NCBI RefSeq assembly: GCF_020711255.1
Contig: NZ_JAJFAW010000011.1
Span: forward strand, 95,781 to 159,780
Length of the DNA stretch: 64,000 nt
Origin: Hymenobacter plasmatis
Lineage (GTDB): Bacteria; Bacteroidota; Bacteroidia; Cytophagales; Hymenobacteraceae
Reading direction: 5' to 3'
Shown: piece by piece, positions 51,944 to 60,428 of the stretch
Layout of the letters: each line of letters starts with the position of its first letter
Numbering within the stretch: the stretch's first letter is position 1
Made by a program: the position numbers and the translations under genes
Notes under the pieces: generated by a model
The model's input: only the letters and a program-made list of their open reading frames with translations
Databases searched by the model: none
What the model was told of the DNA's origin: nothing

Positions 51944-52441
51944 TTACAGGCTGGGCACGGCCTTGCGGGCCGCGGCCGACAGTTCGCGGCAGTAGGTAAT
52001 GAAGTCGGAATTGACGGGCTCGAAGCCATGGTCGCGCAGGCGGGTGGCCACTTGCGCGCGGTGGTAGCTGGCGTGCACCACGGCGTGGGTCAGGATGTCG
52101 TGCACTAGGCTCTCGTAGCTGTCGCCGAGGGAGTTGGTGTAGGAAATAAGCCGCTGCAGCTCGGTTTCGTCGGCGTTCACCATCAGCTGGTGCAGGGGCT
52201 CGGAGGTGCGTTCGTGCAGGGCGTGGCAGCCGGCCAGGTCGTGCTCCTGCCACACCTTCACTGGGCTGGTGGTGCCGGTGATGCGCGAAATCCAGATGGC
52301 CTGGGCATTGAGCACGTGGCTGAACAAGCGCAGCACCACCGGCGGCAGTTCCTGGCCGGTGGCCGCGATTTCGTCGAGGCGGTTGAGCACGGTGGTATTG
52401 GCCCACACGTTGAAAGCGCCGAGTTTTTCTAGAGTATTCAT
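51944..52441 (-). CDS. DinB family protein (DUF664-like)
   Basis: A 165-residue four-helix DinB-like protein; the family is metal-binding and often acts in thiol-dependent reactions (bacillithiol or mycothiol transferases), but no substrate can be named. Metal-ligand candidates are His in LFSHVLNAQAIWISR and the pair in HAVVHASYHRAQVATRL. Conserved start EKLGAFNVWANTTVLNRLDE. ATG at 52441. Terminated by the hairpin at 51893. Confidence 0.9.
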   Translation of the reverse strand: MNTLEKLGAFNVWANTTVLNRLDEIAATGQELPPVVLRLFSHVLNAQAIWISRITGTTSPVKVWQEHDLAGCHALHERTSEPLHQLMVNADETELQRLISYTNSLGDSYESLVHDILTHAVVHASYHRAQVATRLRDHGFEPVNSDFITYCRELSAAARKAVPSL

Positions 52442-52445
52442 AGTG

Positions 52446-52541
52446 ATAATTATGAGTTTTGGGTTATGAATTAAGAGTTAAGAAGTATGAACTGGTATGG
52501 TATAAAGACAACTCATAATTCATGACTCAAAACTCATAATT
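52446..52541. repeat. AT-rich imperfect inverted repeat
   Basis: ATAATTATGAGTTTTGGGTT (52446 and on) and its imperfect complement ending CAAAACTCATAATT (to about 52541) flank a spacer. It lies between DinB and the DUF6970 gene, and is of a different, AT-rich character from the other repeat families. Confidence 0.6.
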
Positions 52542-52544
52542 CCC

Positions 52545-53003
52545 TTATCGGGGGTCTTGCCAGACCAGCTTTTCGTTGGTTTTGTTTTTGTCAAAATCGG
52601 GGCACTTGCCGTCGCCTTTGCCCGTAATGCCGCCGTCGGGTTGGCAAATCAGCTTGCCCTTGGTGTCGAAGACGTTGGAATATTGGTCGCAGCACGGGGC
52701 TGAGATGTAATAGACCGTCTGCCCGCCGTAGGTATAGCGCAGGATGCGCGTGATGGGGTTGCGCTTGCGCTCCGCCAGCACTTCAGCAATGCGCTGCTTG
52801 AGCCACTGCGGGCGGGCCGTGGTGTCGGATTCGGGCACGCGCGCCGGCACGGGGTCCACGGTGTTGGCGCTGGTGGGAGCCGGCGTCGCCGGGCCGCTTA
52901 CCTGGCCGGTACTGGGCGGCGTGGTGGGGTTGGTCACGCTTACCTGCTTGGGGGCGCAGGCCGTGGCGAGCAGCAAAGGAATAGCGAAAGAGAGCAGGCG
53001 CAT
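52545..53003 (-). CDS. DUF6970-like lipoprotein
   Basis: A 152-residue lipoprotein: signal MRLLSFAIPLLLATAC with Cys16, a Thr/Pro-rich linker, then a C-terminal domain with YYISAPCCDQYSNVFDTKGK, LICQPDGGITGKGDGKCPDF, conserved in DUF6970. The four Cys of the CC and C...C pattern probably form disulfides. Function unknown. ATG at 53003. Confidence 0.82.
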   Translation of the reverse strand: MRLLSFAIPLLLATACAPKQVSVTNPTTPPSTGQVSGPATPAPTSANTVDPVPARVPESDTTARPQWLKQRIAEVLAERKRNPITRILRYTYGGQTVYYISAPCCDQYSNVFDTKGKLICQPDGGITGKGDGKCPDFDKNKTNEKLVWQDPR

Positions 53004-53097
53004 GGATACCAGATAAGTAAGGGAAAAGACCGCCGCGAGCCAGCGGGCCGGTTATGGGTACGCCCGCAGCAGGCAATGGTTCAGGTTAAGCTCGGCA

Positions 53098-53505
53098 TTA
53101 GGGCTTAAAAATCTTCGGCCCAAACACCAGCGCCCCCACTATTACGGCCCCCAGCGCCGCAAGGAGCACGGCGCCGGCGGCCACGTCCTTGGCCTTGCCC
53201 GCCAGCGGGTGGTAGTCGGGCGAGGCCAAATCCGTGAGGGCTTCGATGGCCGTGTTTACCAGCTCGGCCGCCCACACACCCGCAATGGCCAGCGTTACCA
53301 AGGCCCATTCCAGCCGCGTGAGGGCGTAGTAAAAGCCCAGCCCAATCACCACCACCGTGGCCAGGGCATGGAACTGCAGGTGCACCTCGGAGCGCAGCGC
53401 CGCCCACACGCCCCGGAAGGCATGCCCGAAACTGGCCACGCGCCGGCGCCAGAGCCGGTCGGGCGGCCGCAGCCGTTCGGAAGCAGGGGGTGCGGGCTCA
53501 GCCAC
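53098..53505 (-). CDS. dgkA: Diacylglycerol kinase family (DgkA-like)
   Basis: A 135-residue membrane kinase of the DgkA/undecaprenol kinase family, phosphorylating lipid alcohols such as diacylglycerol or undecaprenol. Conserved features are FRGVWAALRSEVHLQFHALA, VWAAELVNTAIEALTDLASP (catalytic Glu and Asn) and AGKAKDVAAGAVLLAALGAV. Three helices are expected. The start is uncertain: GTG at 53505 or TTG at 53514; either overlaps the GNAT stop. No ATG precedes the family core. Confidence 0.88.
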   Translation of the reverse strand: MAEPAPPASERLRPPDRLWRRRVASFGHAFRGVWAALRSEVHLQFHALATVVVIGLGFYYALTRLEWALVTLAIAGVWAAELVNTAIEALTDLASPDYHPLAGKAKDVAAGAVLLAALGAVIVGALVFGPKIFKP

Positions 53506-54091
53506 GGGCTTCAAATTCCTGAAAAACCGACAGGCGCAGCTCCGACCATTCCGGCTTGATGATGCTGAAAATGACCGTGTCGCGCCGGATGCCGCCCTGC
53601 GTGATGCGGTGGCTGCGCAAAGTGCCTTCTTCGGTAGCGCCCATGCGGGCCATGGCCTCGCGCGACTTGCTGTTGCGCGAGTCGGTTTCCAGCTCCACCC
53701 GCTCGCAGCCCAACTGGCCGAAGGCGTGGCTGAGCAGCAGGTGCTTGGCCCCCCGGTTCAGGCCGGTGCGCTGGTGCTCGCGGCCCACCCAGGTGTAGCC
53801 GATGCTGATGCGCTGGTCGGCCTCGCTCACGTTGTAGTAGCTGGTGCTGCCGGCAAGGGCGCCGGTGTGCCGGTCCACGATGGCGAAGGGGTAGCGCAGG
53901 CCTTGCTCGCGGGCTTCCAGGGCCTGGCGCACGTAGGCGGCCAAGCTCACGGCGTCATCGCCGCGGGTGAGGGTGTAGCGCCACAGCTCTTCGTCGAAGG
54001 CCACGGCTTTGAGGGCTTCGAAATCGCTAATTTCCAGCGGCCGCAGGCGCACGCGGTTATTTTCGAGAACGATAGGAGCAGAGAAATCCAT
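53498..54091 (-). CDS. GNAT family N-acetyltransferase (RimJ/RimL-like)
   Basis: A 197-residue acetyltransferase of the GNAT fold, resembling RimJ/RimL ribosomal-protein or spermidine-like N-acetyltransferases. Acetyl-CoA-binding segments SISYTWVGREHQRTGLN-like (here IGYTWVGREHQRTGLNRGAK), ERVELETDSRNSKSREAMAR and VRLRPLEISDFEALKAVAFD are present. The ATG at 54091 (MDFSAPIVLENN) is preferred to 54139. Its stop overlaps the DgkA-like start. Confidence 0.9.
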   Translation of the reverse strand: MDFSAPIVLENNRVRLRPLEISDFEALKAVAFDEELWRYTLTRGDDAVSLAAYVRQALEAREQGLRYPFAIVDRHTGALAGSTSYYNVSEADQRISIGYTWVGREHQRTGLNRGAKHLLLSHAFGQLGCERVELETDSRNSKSREAMARMGATEEGTLRSHRITQGGIRRDTVIFSIIKPEWSELRLSVFQEFEARG

Positions 54092-54151
54092 GGCCGCAAA
54101 GATGCTGGGAAAAAAGAAAAGCCGCCCGTTGCAGACCATTTGACTAATTAA

Positions 54152-54255
54152 AACGTCATGCTGAGCGCAGCCGAAGCATCTCGCGTGGGGTAGTAACTCA
54201 ATCGGATGGTTTACTACTGCACGCGAGATGCTTCGGCTACGCTCAGCATGACGTT
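54152..54255. repeat. 35-bp inverted repeat (family A)
   Basis: The arms at 54152-54186 (AACGTCATGCTGAGCGCAGC and on) and 54221-54255 pair with one mismatch. Spacer of 34 nt. It is near the fumC stop (54295) and the GNAT start. Confidence 0.85.
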
Positions 54256-54294
54256 CTATTGACTACAATGACATGCCAGTGAAGCAGGGCGAGC

Positions 54295-55689
54295 TTACAT
54301 GCCCACCATTTCCTCGGGCTTCAACCACTCATCAAACTCGGCTTCGGTCACGTAGCCCAATTTCAGGGCGGTTTCCTTCAGCGTTGAGCCGTTTTTGTGA
54401 GCGGTCTGGGCAATCTCGGCCGCTTTGTAGTAGCCGATGTGCGGGTTGAGGGCCGTCACGAGCATCAGGCTGCTATCGACGTGCTTTTTGATGTTGGCCT
54501 TGATGGGCTCGATGCCCACGGCGCACTTGTCGGTGAAGCTCACGCACACGTCGCCGATAAGGCGGGCCGAGTGCAGGAAGTTGTAAATCATCATCGGCTT
54601 GAACACGTTCAGCTCAAAATGGCCCATCGAGCCACCGACGCTGATGGCCACGTCGTTGCCCATTACCTGGGCGGCCACCATGGTCATGGCTTCGCATTGC
54701 GTGGGGTTCACCTTGCCGGGCATGATGCTCGAGCCGGGCTCGTTGTCCGGGATGTCGATTTCGCCGATGCCGGCGCGCGGGCCCGAGCTGAGCATGCGGA
54801 TGTCGTTGGCGATTTTCATCAAACTCACGGCCAACGTCTTGAGGGCGCCGTGGGCTTCCACGATGGCGTCGTGCGCGGCCAGGGCCTCAAACTTGTTTTC
54901 GGCCGTCACGAAGGGCAGGCCGGTGAGGTCGGCAATGTGCTTGGCCACGTTCACCGAGTAGTTCGGCGGGGTGTTGATGCCCGTGCCCACGGCGGTGCCG
55001 CCCAGCGCCAGCTCGCTCAGGTGGGCCAGCGTGTTCTTGATGGCGCGCAGGCCGTGGTCGAGCTGCGAAACGTAGCCCGAAAACTCCTGGCCCAGGGTGA
55101 GCGGCGTGGCATCCATGAAGTGGGTGCGGCCGATTTTCACGATATGCATGAAGTCTTCCGACTTCTTTTTCAGCGCGTCGCGCAGCTTCTCGATGCCGGG
55201 GATGGTGGTTTCCTTCAGAATTTTGTAGGCCGCGATGTGCATGGCCGTGGGGAAGGTGTCGTTCGAGCTCTGGCTCTTGTTCACGTCGTCGTTGGGCGCC
55301 AGCACCTTCTTTTCGTCAGCGAGCTGGCCGCCCTGCAGCACGTGGCCGCGGTAGGCAATCACCTCGTTCACGTTCATGTTGCTCTGCGTGCCCGAGCCCG
55401 TTTGCCACACCACCAGCGGGAAAGAGTCGGCGAGCTGGCCGGCCAGGATTTCGTCGCACACCTTGCCAATCAGCTCGGCTTTTTCGGCAGGCAGCACGCC
55501 GGCGTCGCGGTTGGTAAGGGCGGCGGCTTTTTTCAGGTACGCGAAGGCGGCGATAATTTCCTTGGGCATCTTGTTGATGTCCTGGGCAATTGGGAAATTT
55601 TCGATGGAGCGCTGCGTTTGGGCGCCCCAGTACGCGGTGGCAGGCACCTGCACGGTGCCCATGGTGTCCTTTTCGGTGCGGAAATCCAT
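54295..55689 (-). CDS. fumC: Class II fumarate hydratase
   Basis: A 464-residue fumarase of the TCA cycle, hydrating fumarate to malate. The class II signature [17 protein letters not shown] is present, with [15 protein letters not shown] near residue 100 and [23 protein letters not shown] at 55689 ([16 protein letters not shown]); the frame from 55761 adds residues with no homology. Divergent from the dodecin gene. Confidence 0.97.
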   Translation of the reverse strand: MDFRTEKDTMGTVQVPATAYWGAQTQRSIENFPIAQDINKMPKEIIAAFAYLKKAAALTNRDAGVLPAEKAELIGKVCDEILAGQLADSFPLVVWQTGSGTQSNMNVNEVIAYRGHVLQGGQLADEKKVLAPNDDVNKSQSSNDTFPTAMHIAAYKILKETTIPGIEKLRDALKKKSEDFMHIVKIGRTHFMDATPLTLGQEFSGYVSQLDHGLRAIKNTLAHLSELALGGTAVGTGINTPPNYSVNVAKHIADLTGLPFVTAENKFEALAAHDAIVEAHGALKTLAVSLMKIANDIRMLSSGPRAGIGEIDIPDNEPGSSIMPGKVNPTQCEAMTMVAAQVMGNDVAISVGGSMGHFELNVFKPMMIYNFLHSARLIGDVCVSFTDKCAVGIEPIKANIKKHVDSSLMLVTALNPHIGYYKAAEIAQTAHKNGSTLKETALKLGYVTEAEFDEWLKPEEMVGM

Positions 55690-55901
55690 GCGGGGGATGA
55701 TAAGTTGATGTAGAAGCGTAGGGATGAGCTGATATAGCCGAAGCCGTGCGCAAAAGTACACCGCGCCGCACGGCAGCTTTTACCCTAACCAAAATAGCTG
55801 CCACCTGGCTTGCTGCGTACAGTAGATAAACTGCGCAAGAGGTGCCACTCTACGCGGCTTCATTTTCTTAGCTCAACTCAACTCCCCTACCCTTTTAACC
55901 C

Positions 55902-56282
55902 ATGAGTTCCATTAAACAAGTTATTGAAATCCTGGCGTCTTCCGAGAAAAGCTTTGAAGATGCGCTGCAGCGCGCCGTCGAGCAGCTGAGCTCGACGGTA
56001 CCCAATATTTCTTCCATCTACATCAAAGACCAGAGCTGCAAAGTGCGCGACAACCGCATTGTGGAATACCGCATCACGGCCAAGGTCAGCTTCGGCTCGC
56101 CCACCGAGCCGCTGGACCTCACCGACATCGACCGCACCCTGGAAGAAGCCCCCATTCCGGCCGGCAACGGCGCCCCCGACTACAGCCACGTCCACCTGAA
56201 AACCGAACCCGAATTGCCCCGCGAAGTGGAGCCCGGCGGCAGCGCCACGGAGCCCGCCAGCGGCGGCGGCTACAGCGGCTAG
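55902..56282 (+). CDS. Dodecin-like flavin-binding protein with C-terminal extension
   Basis: A 126-residue protein. Residues 3-66 match dodecins: SIKQVIEILASSEKSFEDAL, NISSIYIKDQSCKVRDNRIV and EYRITAKVSF, the small dodecameric flavin-storage proteins. The residue aligned with the common flavin-stacking Trp (in SWEDA) is Phe here (SFEDA), so binding may be altered. Residues 67-126 form an acidic, Pro/Gly-rich tail (LTDIDRTLEEAPIPAGNGAP, ending GGGYSG) absent from standard dodecins of about 70 residues. Function beyond flavin handling is inferred. Ends in a perfect 32-bp palindrome. Confidence 0.8.
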   Translation: MSSIKQVIEILASSEKSFEDALQRAVEQLSSTVPNISSIYIKDQSCKVRDNRIVEYRITAKVSFGSPTEPLDLTDIDRTLEEAPIPAGNGAPDYSHVHLKTEPELPREVEPGGSATEPASGGGYSG

Positions 56283-56320
56283 AGCAACTTCACTGGCTCG
56301 CATGCATGCGCGATTCGGGG

Positions 56321-56378
56321 AACCTCACCCCTGCGGAACCTCACCCCCGGCCCTCTCCAAAAGCGAGGGAAGCCGAAC
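56321..56378. repeat. Family C repeat
   Basis: AACCTCACCCCTGCGGAACC with a second CCTCACCCCCGGCCCTCTCC motif and GCGAGGGAAGCCGAAC. Opposed in direction to the copy at 56460-56498. Confidence 0.6.
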
Positions 56379-56392
56379 GGTAATTAAATGAA

Positions 56393-56424
56393 AAAGACCC
56401 AGCTCAATATTGAGCTGGGTCTTT
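56393..56424 (+). terminator. Terminator after the dodecin gene (32-bp perfect palindrome)
   Basis: AAAGACCCAGCTCAAT (56393-56408) is followed directly by its exact complement ATTGAGCTGGGTCTTT (56409-56424), a perfect palindrome that forms a strong hairpin. A T-rich tail follows. Confidence 0.85.
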
Positions 56425-56459
56425 ACTGTTTTCAGGAATTGAGCTAAAACTTGTGCCGT

Positions 56460-56498
56460 GGCTCCCCTCTCTTATGGAGAGGGGCCGGGGGTGAGGTT
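56460..56498. repeat. Family C repeat, inverted copy
   Basis: GGCTCCCCTCTCTTATGGAG followed by AGGGGCCGGGGGTGAGGTT, inverted relative to the copies at 23752 and 56321. The 56283-56624 interval between dodecin and the M28 gene holds these repeats and one terminator, and no other gene. Confidence 0.6.
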
Positions 56499-56560
56499 CC
56501 ACGGCGTGCGGTTCCCGTAATGATGCAGCATGACCCTTGCCGGAACCCTCTGATTAGCGC

Positions 56561-56568
56561 TACCTTTC
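56561..56568 (+). promoter_or_regulatory. Candidate -7 box TACCTTTC before the M28 peptidase gene
   Basis: TACCTTTC differs from TAnnTTTG at one base. A TTG at 56537-56539 lies 21 nt upstream, matching the -33 spacing. Confidence 0.35.
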
Positions 56569-56624
56569 GCGGACTTCACGGGCGCTTGGGCGGAATGGCC
56601 TGGCCCCATTATTCTGCAAAGAAC

Positions 56625-58895
56625 ATGATGCTGAAACGCTACGCTCTTTTGCTGGCCGGCGGGCTGCTTGCCAGCATCCCGGCCTCGGCCCAAACCGCCC
56701 CCGCCGAGCCCAAGCCGCTGTTGGGGTTTGATGCCGGCACCGCCGCCACCGAGTACCAGCTCGAAACCAAGTTCGACGCCCAGCTCAAGGCCGACAAGCT
56801 GCGCGACTGGATGAAACGCCTCGCCGCCCACCCCCACCACGTGGGCTCGCCCTACGACAAGGACAACGCCGAATTCATGGCCGGCCTGTTCAAGTCCTGG
56901 GGCTACGACACGCGCATCGACGTGTCGTACGTGCTGTTTCCCACGCCCAAGCTGCGGGCGCTGGAGCTGGTGGCGCCCACTCCATACAAGGCCCTGCTCA
57001 CGGAAAAGCCGTTGACCGAAGACGCGACCTCCGGCCAAACCGGCGAGCAGCTGCCCATCTACAACGCCTTCTCGAAAGACGGCGACGTGACCGCCGAGCT
57101 GGTGTTTGTGAACTACGGCGTGCCCAAGGACTACGACGAGCTGGAGCGCCGCGGCATCAGCGTGAAGGGCAAAATCGTCATTGCCAAATACGGCGGCTCC
57201 TGGCGCGGCATCAAGCCCAAAGTGGCCGCCGAAAAAGGCGCCATCGGCTGTCTGATTTACTCCGACCCCAAAGACGATGGCTACGGCCAGGGCGACGTGT
57301 ACCCCAAAGGCGCCTTCAAGCCCGAAACCGGCGCTCAGCGCGGCTCGGTGCTCGACATGCCCACCTACCCCGGCGACCCGCTCACGCCCGGCTACGGCTC
57401 AACGAAGAATGCCAAGCGCCTCGACTACAAAAAAGCCCCCACGCTGACGCAAATCCCGGTGCTGCCCATCTCCTATGGCGATGCCCAACCGCTGCTGGCG
57501 GCGCTGGCTGGGCCCATGGCGCCCGATGCCTGGCGCGGCGCGCTGCCCATCCCCTACCACCTTGGGCCCGGGCCGGCCAAGGTGCACTTGCAGCTGGCCT
57601 TCAACTGGAAAACCGAGCCGGTGTACAACGTGATTGCCACGCTGAAAGGTAGCCAGTACCCCGACCAGTGGGTGATGCGCGGCAACCACCACGACGCCTG
57701 GGTGAACGGCGCCAGCGACCCGCTCAGCGGCATGGTGGCCGAGCTGGCCGAAGCCCAGGCCGTGAGCGAGCTGTACAAAACCGGCTGGCGACCCAAACGC
57801 ACCCTCATGTATTGCGCCTGGGACGGCGAAGAGCCCGGCCTGTTGGGCTCCACCGAATGGGCCGAGACCAACGCCAAGCAGCTGCAAAAGAACGTGGTGG
57901 CCTACCTGAATACCGACAACAGCGAGCGCGGCTTCCTGTACGCGGCCGGCTCGCACACCCTGGAGAAGTTCTTCAACCAAGTGGGCCGCGACGTGATGGA
58001 CCCTGAGAAAAATATGTCCATCAACGAGCGCCGCCGGGCCCTTGATTTGGTGAGCGGCAGCCCCGAAGCCCAGAAAGACGCCCGCGACCGCGCCGACCTG
58101 CGCATTGCCGCGCTGGGCGCCGGCTCCGACTACTCGCCCTACATCCAGCACCTGGGCATTCCGTCGATGAACGTGGGCTTTGGCGGCGAAGGCGAGGGTG
58201 GCGAATACCACTCCATCTACGATTCCTTCGACCATTTCACCCGCTTCAAGGACCCCAACTTTGCTTACGGCATCGTGCTGGCCCAAACCATGGGCCGCGC
58301 CGCCCTGCGCCTGGCCAATGCCGACGTGCTGCCCTTCGAGTTCCAGAACTTCTCCAACACCGTGGCCAAGTACGGCACCGAGGTGAAGCAGCTGGCCGAC
58401 AACATGCGCACCGAAACCGACAAGCAAGCCAAGCTCCTGGCCGAGAAGCGCTACGAAGCCGTGGCCGACCCCACCGAAACCCTGCTCCCGCCCAAAGCCC
58501 ACGAGGCGGTGCCCTACCTGAACTTCGCGCCCCTGGACAATGCCCTCGTCAAACTGGAGCAAAGCGCCCAGGCCTACGCCCAGGCCCGCAAAGCCAACAC
58601 CACCCTGTCCAACGACCGTAAAAAGGAGCTCGACCAACTCCTTTATCAGGCCGAGCAGCAGCTCCTGAGCGCCGAGGGCCTCCCCCGCCGCCCCTGGTAC
58701 CGGCACCAGATTTACGCGCCCGGTTTCTACACCGGCTACGGCGTGAAAACGCTGCCCGGCATCCGCGAAGCCGTGGAAGAGCGCAAGTGGGCTGAGGCCG
58801 ACGAGCAGATTAAGCGCACCGCAGCGGCCGTGGAGCGGTTTTCAGCCCAAGTGAATCGGGCGGCGGCGGTAGCCAGCCCGCCCCCGGCTCAGTAA
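56625..58895 (+). CDS. M28-family metallopeptidase (glutamate carboxypeptidase II-like, exported)
   Basis: A 756-residue secreted zinc peptidase. Signal peptide about 1-23 ([18 protein letters not shown]), then the apical PA domain and the M28 core: GNHHDAWVNGASDPLSGM (His, Asp), WDGEEPGLLGSTEW (Glu, Glu), YLNTDNS (Asp) and YHSIYDSF (His). C-terminal helices (PYLNFAPLDNALVKLEQSAQ, RRPWYRHQIYAPGFYTGYG) match the transferrin-receptor-like dimerisation domain. The start is one of two adjacent ATGs, 56625 or 56628. First gene of a run of four exported hydrolases on this strand. Confidence 0.93.
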   Translation: MMLKRYALLLAGGLLASIPASAQTAPAEPKPLLGFDAGTAATEYQLETKFDAQLKADKLRDWMKRLAAHPHHVGSPYDKDNAEFMAGLFKSWGYDTRIDVSYVLFPTPKLRALELVAPTPYKALLTEKPLTEDATSGQTGEQLPIYNAFSKDGDVTAELVFVNYGVPKDYDELERRGISVKGKIVIAKYGGSWRGIKPKVAAEKGAIGCLIYSDPKDDGYGQGDVYPKGAFKPETGAQRGSVLDMPTYPGDPLTPGYGSTKNAKRLDYKKAPTLTQIPVLPISYGDAQPLLAALAGPMAPDAWRGALPIPYHLGPGPAKVHLQLAFNWKTEPVYNVIATLKGSQYPDQWVMRGNHHDAWVNGASDPLSGMVAELAEAQAVSELYKTGWRPKRTLMYCAWDGEEPGLLGSTEWAETNAKQLQKNVVAYLNTDNSERGFLYAAGSHTLEKFFNQVGRDVMDPEKNMSINERRRALDLVSGSPEAQKDARDRADLRIAALGAGSDYSPYIQHLGIPSMNVGFGGEGEGGEYHSIYDSFDHFTRFKDPNFAYGIVLAQTMGRAALRLANADVLPFEFQNFSNTVAKYGTEVKQLADNMRTETDKQAKLLAEKRYEAVADPTETLLPPKAHEAVPYLNFAPLDNALVKLEQSAQAYAQARKANTTLSNDRKKELDQLLYQAEQQLLSAEGLPRRPWYRHQIYAPGFYTGYGVKTLPGIREAVEERKWAEADEQIKRTAAAVERFSAQVNRAAAVASPPPAQ

Positions 58896-58936
58896 GCTGG
58901 GGTGAGCTGAATTCTTTAATCTTCTTCCGCTTGCCA

Positions 58937-60217
58937 ATGAAATTGCTTGCTTCTTTTCGCGGGGCCACGGCCTTTCCGCTGCCTGCCGGGCTGGGCGTGG
59001 TGCTCGCGCTGGCCGGGCACCCTGCGGCCGCTCAACAATCGGAGGCCAAGCTGCAAGCCAAAGCCCGCGCCATTCACGAGCGGGCTTTTGTGGTCGATTC
59101 GCACGAGGATACGCCCAGCGAGAGCCTCGTCAAGCCTGGGTTTGACCTGGCGAAAGACCACACGGCCACTGAGGGAAGCCAGGTAGACCTGCCCAAAATG
59201 AAGCGCGGCGGCCTGGATGCCGCCTTCTGGGTAGTGTACGTGGGGCAGGGCCCGCGCACACCAGCCGGGTACGCGGCCGTGCGGCAGGAAGCCCAGGCAC
59301 AGTTCGATGCCATCGCAGCCACCATCCGGAGGTACCCCACGGAGTTGGCCCTGGCTACTACGCCGGCCGAGGCGCAGCGCGTGCGCAAAGCGGGCCAGCG
59401 GGCCGTTTTTATCGGCATCGAAAATGGCTACACCATCGGCCAGGACCTGGGATTGCTGCAGACTTATTACAACCAGGGCGCCCGCTACCTCACGCTGTGC
59501 CACTCTTCTAATAACGACCTGTGCGACTCATCTACCGACCCCACCGGGCCCGAGTACCAGGGGTTGAGCCAGCTGGGCCGGCAGGCGGTGCAGGAAATGA
59601 ACCGGCTGGGCATCATGGTCGACGTGTCGCACACGTCGGATTCTACTTTCTACGACGTGCTGCGGCTTTCCCGCGTGCCGGTCATTGCCTCGCACTCGGC
59701 AAGCCGGGTCCTGGGAGACATGCCCCGCAACCTGACCGACGACATGGTCCGGGCGCTGGCCCGCCAGGGCGGCGTGGTTCAGCTCAACTTGTTCAGCCCC
59801 TACGTGAAAACGGAAGCCAAATCGCCGGAACGGCTGGCCGCTGAGCAAGCTCTTTTTGCCAAATATCACATCAAGACTTCGCTGAACATGCACGCCCTGC
59901 TGCCCGCTGAAAAGCAACAGGCGCTGGCCGAATACGCGCAGCTGCAGCAGCAGTACCCCGTGCCGCCGGCCACCGTGCAGGATGCTGCCAACCAGCTTGA
60001 CCACCTCGTGCAGGTGGCCGGCATCGACCACGTGGGCATCGGCTCCGACTTCGACGGCGGCACCATCCTCACCGGCCTGGCCAACGTGGGCGACTTTCCC
60101 AACCTGACCCTGGAGCTGGTGCGCCGGGGCTACTCCGCCCGCGACCTCAACAAAATCTGGAGCGGCAACCTGTTTCGGGTGATGCGCGCCGTGGAACGCG
60201 GCAAAGGCAAGCCCTAG
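58937..60217 (+). CDS. Membrane dipeptidase (M19, exported)
   Basis: A 426-residue zinc dipeptidase with signal sequence (LPAGLGVVLALAGHPAAAQ). The M19 core has the metal-binding VVDSHEDTPS start (HxD), ENGYTIGQDLGLLQTYYNQG, the Zn segment VIASHSASRVLGDMPRNLTD and DHVGIGSDFDGG. Hydrolyses dipeptides, often with renal-dipeptidase-like specificity. The ATG at 58937 is preferred to the TTG at 58931. Follows the M28 gene by 41 bp, so co-transcription is likely. Confidence 0.94.
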   Translation: MKLLASFRGATAFPLPAGLGVVLALAGHPAAAQQSEAKLQAKARAIHERAFVVDSHEDTPSESLVKPGFDLAKDHTATEGSQVDLPKMKRGGLDAAFWVVYVGQGPRTPAGYAAVRQEAQAQFDAIAATIRRYPTELALATTPAEAQRVRKAGQRAVFIGIENGYTIGQDLGLLQTYYNQGARYLTLCHSSNNDLCDSSTDPTGPEYQGLSQLGRQAVQEMNRLGIMVDVSHTSDSTFYDVLRLSRVPVIASHSASRVLGDMPRNLTDDMVRALARQGGVVQLNLFSPYVKTEAKSPERLAAEQALFAKYHIKTSLNMHALLPAEKQQALAEYAQLQQQYPVPPATVQDAANQLDHLVQVAGIDHVGIGSDFDGGTILTGLANVGDFPNLTLELVRRGYSARDLNKIWSGNLFRVMRAVERGKGKP

Positions 60218-60428
60218 CTTCGCAACGGTAAACAGTGGCGCTGATGCAGCTGCTCCCGCTCTTTATAGCTCAACTTACCCCCACTCCTACTGCACGATAA
60301 AGCCTTGTCGCTACCTGTTGCTGCTAGCCTTCGCCCAAGTCCAACTCACTGCAAAAGGCTGCTGATTTCCCTGACTTCATCACCGCTCACGCGCTATTCC
60401 GACATTTACTAACGACCCTTTTTTCTTG
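60218..60428. other. Intergenic region, nothing recognised
   Basis: About 211 bp between the M19 and S9 genes with no clear terminator or repeat. The S9 gene may have its own promoter here, but no TAnnTTTG match is obvious. Confidence 0.4.

Noticed and set aside
57399..58706. Long minus-strand frame opposite the M28 peptidase gene
   Set aside because: Composition is Gly/Val/His-rich and it lies wholly inside a clear gene.
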